Made by a program: the position numbers and the translations under genes. The notes beneath the pieces are model-generated. The model made no database searches. It saw only the letters and a list, made by a program, of their open reading frames with translations, and was not told the DNA's origin. From Bradyrhizobium sp. ARR65 (lineage in GTDB: Bacteria; Pseudomonadota; Alphaproteobacteria; Rhizobiales; Xanthobacteraceae), in contig NZ_AWZU01000001.1 in assembly GCF_000472385.1 (NCBI RefSeq), positions 122,501 through 186,500 on the forward strand: DNA of 64,000 bases. The letters run 5' to 3'. This document shows, piece after piece, positions 61,896-64,000 of this stretch (positions are counted from its first letter, which is position 1; every line of letters begins with the position of its first letter).

Positions 61896-61909
61896 TTGAT
61901 GTAGATCAA
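61896..61909. promoter_or_regulatory. FixK/FNR-type box 8
   Basis: TTGATGTAGATCAA fits the consensus, 91 bases before the plus-strand gene at 62001. With box 7 it forms a divergent pair. Confidence 0.88.
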
Positions 61910-62000
61910 ACCAGCCGCTGCCAGCCGAACCTCAATCGAGGCTCAGAGGCGGTCGATGAATATCCGCCCAGTCGGAAGCACAAGCGGCTTCGGAGAGACC

Positions 62001-62411
62001 ATGAGAACGTTTCGCAAGGCTGTGGTAGCTGCAACCATCCTGGCCGGTACGGGCTTGGCACAAGCCCGGGCCGTCGATCTCACGGGAGCATGGGCGACCA
62101 ACGCCCACGAGTGCAAGAACGTATTCGTCCGGAGCGGTAAGGGGAAAGAAATCACGTTCGCTCCAACGTCGGAGGTGCATGGCGGAGGATTCATCGTCGA
62201 GCCAAACCGCCTTGTCGGCAGGTTCGCAAAATGCGCGATCAAGGCCAGGAAGGATGACGGAGAATCGGTCAACATCGTCGCGGGATGCGCGACCGACGTC
62301 ATGCTCTCCAGCGTCCAATTCGAATTGAAAGTGGTTGACGCCAACACGATCACGCGAGTGTTCCCCGGCATGGAGGACATGGAAGTCCACTACTATCGCT
62401 GCCAGATCTGA
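62001..62411 (+). CDS. Exported four-cysteine protein of unknown function
   Basis: The 136-residue protein has a signal peptide ending ARA near residue 23. The mature part contains LTGAWATNAHECKNVF, GRFAKCAIKAR, VAGCATDVML and YYRCQI, so four Cys that can form two disulfides. I do not recognise a family. GGAG lies five bases before the ATG. It is the first gene behind FixK-type box 8 and is followed by the DUF3302 gene after 11 bases. Confidence 0.78.
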   Translation: MRTFRKAVVAATILAGTGLAQARAVDLTGAWATNAHECKNVFVRSGKGKEITFAPTSEVHGGGFIVEPNRLVGRFAKCAIKARKDDGESVNIVAGCATDVMLSSVQFELKVVDANTITRVFPGMEDMEVHYYRCQI

Positions 62412-62422
62412 AGGAGGCTCAA

Positions 62423-62896
62423 ATGCATGGAGAGCTGCATCCGCTGACGCCTCACCATTTGCCGTTTTTCATCACCAGGCCCGGCGAGACGGACTGGCTG
62501 ATGATCGTCATGGGCATCTTCCTGATCGGCGCCGTGCTGGCCGTCGGTAACATCTACTTGCGGCTGCACACGCTGCCGGAACGGATGGCCCACAAATCGC
62601 AAAAGCTGCAGTTCGAGATCGTCGCCGTTCTGGGCCTCCTCGCGCTCTTTACGCATGTCCACCTGTTCTGGATTGCAGGCTTGTTGCTTGCGCTGGTCGA
62701 TCTGCCTGACTTTGGCACGCCCTTGGGTCGTATCGCCGGCTCGGTCGAGCGAATAGCGGACGCGGCCGATGCCAGCCCTGAACAGGGCCGGCGTGAAGTG
62801 AAGCCCGGCGAAGCAGTGAGTCAGCCAGAGAAACCGGAGTCTGGTGTCACAAAAGAGATAGCGGTCACCAAGAAGGAGGTCCCAAGCCATGCTTGA
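62423..62896 (+). CDS. DUF3302 membrane protein (YiaW/YibI-like)
   Basis: The 157-residue protein has two strong helices (LMIVMGIFLIGAVLAVGNIY and FEIVAVLGLLALFTHVHLFW) and a third shorter one, then a charged cytosolic tail. It fits the DUF3302 family, found beside HlyD-type membrane fusion proteins in E. coli (YiaW with YiaV). GGAGG lies before the ATG. Its end overlaps the next gene by eight bases, so the two are coupled. Confidence 0.85.
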   Translation: MHGELHPLTPHHLPFFITRPGETDWLMIVMGIFLIGAVLAVGNIYLRLHTLPERMAHKSQKLQFEIVAVLGLLALFTHVHLFWIAGLLLALVDLPDFGTPLGRIAGSVERIADAADASPEQGRREVKPGEAVSQPEKPESGVTKEIAVTKKEVPSHA

Positions 62897-64000
62897 GCTG
62901 CTCCTCTGCTCACTCTTCACCCTGCTTCCGGATTACCTTTACCGCCGCTACGCCCAGGGAAAGCGGCTTGGCAAAGAGATCACGCTCTATTCCGTCTGGT
63001 TCGAGCTGAGATGGGGCATTGTGGGCTGCCTGATGCTCACGATCGCGCTCATCACGATGATCTTCTATTTCCATCCGTCGACGACCTCGGCGGCCCTGTT
63101 CTTCCGAACCGTCCCGATCGTTCCGGAGATTCCGGGGCGTGTTGCCGAAGTCAATGTCGGCATCAGCGCGCCGGTCACCAAGGGCACCGTGCTCTTCAGG
63201 CTGGACAGTTCAAAGCAGGAGGCCGCGGTCGAAACAGCGCGGCGCAAGATAGCCGAGGTCGAGGCGCAGCTCGTCGCTGCGAAGGTCGATGTCGCCAAGG
63301 CAGAGGCGCAACTGCAGCAAGCAAATAGCGACTACAAGCAGGCCAAGGACGAGCTGAACGTCAAGAGCGAACTGCAGCGGCGTAATCCAGGGATCGTCCC
63401 GCAGCGCGACATCGAGAAGCTTCAGGTTCTGGTCGATGGCAGGCAGGCGGCGATCGATGCGGCGACTGCCGCAAAACGATCTGCTGAAATGCAGGTCTCC
63501 ACACTTCTGCCGGCGGAGAAGGCGAGCGCGGAGGCGGCGCTGGCGCAGGCCCAGGTGGAATACGACAAGACTTTCATTCGTGCCGGCGTAGACGGCCGCG
63601 TCGAGCAGTTTGCGCTTCGGCCAGGTGATATCGTCAATCCGCTGATGCGGCCGGCCGGCATCTTAATTCCGGAAGGCGCCGGCCGGACAGCGCTACAAGC
63701 CGGATTCGGGCAAATCGAGGCGCAAGTCTTGAAGCCGGGCATGATCGCTGAGGCTGCATGTGTGTCGTTGCCATGGACCATCATCCCGATGGTCATCACG
63801 AGCGTCCAGGACTACATCGCCACCGGCCAATTCAGGGGCGGAGAGCAGCTTATCGACGCGAGTGCGGCCAAGCCAGGGACCATCCTTGCGGTGCTGGAAC
63901 CGATCGAAAAGGGTGGCCTCGATGGCGTGACAGCCGGCAGCACCTGCATCGTCAATGCCTACACCAGCAATCACGAAATCATCGCAGCAAAGGATACTGG
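62889..64000 (+). CDS. HlyD-family membrane fusion protein (YiaV/YibH-like), 3' end cut by window
   Basis: The frame from ATG 62889 runs off the right edge. It has two N-terminal helices (LLCSLFTLLPDYLY; GCLMLTIALITMIFYF), a biotinyl-lipoyl-like half (PEIPGRVAEVNVGISAPVTK), a long coiled coil (about residues 105-220) and the second half (TFIRAGVDGRVEQFALRPGD). These proteins span the periplasm and work with an exporter. With DUF3302 it forms the YiaV/YiaW-type pair. It belongs to the operon behind FixK-type box 8. The substrate is unknown. Confidence 0.88.
   Translation, partial: MLELLLCSLFTLLPDYLYRRYAQGKRLGKEITLYSVWFELRWGIVGCLMLTIALITMIFYFHPSTTSAALFFRTVPIVPEIPGRVAEVNVGISAPVTKGTVLFRLDSSKQEAAVETARRKIAEVEAQLVAAKVDVAKAEAQLQQANSDYKQAKDELNVKSELQRRNPGIVPQRDIEKLQVLVDGRQAAIDAATAAKRSAEMQVSTLLPAEKASAEAALAQAQVEYDKTFIRAGVDGRVEQFALRPGDIVNPLMRPAGILIPEGAGRTALQAGFGQIEAQVLKPGMIAEAACVSLPWTIIPMVITSVQDYIATGQFRGGEQLIDASAAKPGTILAVLEPIEKGGLDGVTAGSTCIVNAYTSNHEIIAAKDT

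Overview
The window looks like a chromosomal stretch of a Bradyrhizobium-type alphaproteobacterium (Nitrobacteraceae). The evidence is high GC, rhizobial initiator tRNA, a FixK/FixJ-type low-oxygen regulon with perfect TTGAT-N4-ATCAA boxes, a BacA/SbmA-family transporter, a cytochrome oxidase with fused subunits I+III, and the short palindromic repeats common in this group. Assignment to Bradyrhizobium is an inference from gene content, not from a marker gene.

Layout. (1) 1-12.7 kb: core-like catabolic genes (SAF-type oxidoreductase, EctD-like dioxygenase, GntR regulator with a perfect operator, hydrolase, Ogt, two metallo-beta-lactamase-fold hydrolases around a GST and a FAH-family enzyme, two SDRs, coniferyl-type aldehyde dehydrogenase), with four REP-like palindromes, ending at tRNA-fMet and a strong terminator. 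(2) 12.7-17 kb: a tRNA-like remnant, the tail of an ABC ATPase, then dhaK-dhaL and an FAD-linked oxidase, apparently a truncated catabolic cluster. (3) 17-24 kb: a CuA-type cytochrome c oxidase cluster (ctaG, copD-like, DUF2231, subunit II, fused subunit I/III, a 3-TM protein, a ferric-reductase-like flavoprotein, a 31-residue membrane protein). (4) 24-27 kb: sparse, with a small secreted Cys/His repeat protein, a 2-TM protein and an L,D-transpeptidase-like protein.

(5) 27-37.7 kb: a zinc-starvation region. One long minus-strand gene string (three COG0523/CobW-type genes, a 106-residue protein, znuA-znuC-znuB) lies behind an operator that recurs next to zur and beside a broken TonB-receptor gene. 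The three sites fit the 20-bp palindrome TGTAATGTTATAACATTACA. A His-rich protein, a BacA-family transporter and an alpha/beta-hydrolase-like protein lacking its nucleophile sit in the same region.

(6) 37.8-64 kb: an orphan sensor kinase, then a low-oxygen island. Eight FixK-type boxes lie about 50-100 bases upstream of genes for a GNAT enzyme, an AI-2E-family permease, a PHA-synthase-like DUF3141 protein with phosphotransacylase, acetate/butyrate kinase and FabI, a convergent CoA-transferase/MaoC operon, several secreted or cytosolic alpha/beta hydrolases, a SulP permease, PPK2, and a YiaW/YiaV-like pair. A FixK-family regulator and two FixJ/CheY-type response regulators lie inside the island. 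The most interesting reading is that the two convergent FixK-controlled operons at 41.9-48.9 kb encode a hypoxic route from polyhydroxybutyrate-type acyl-CoAs to short-chain acids with ATP gain; this is inference from gene families and context.
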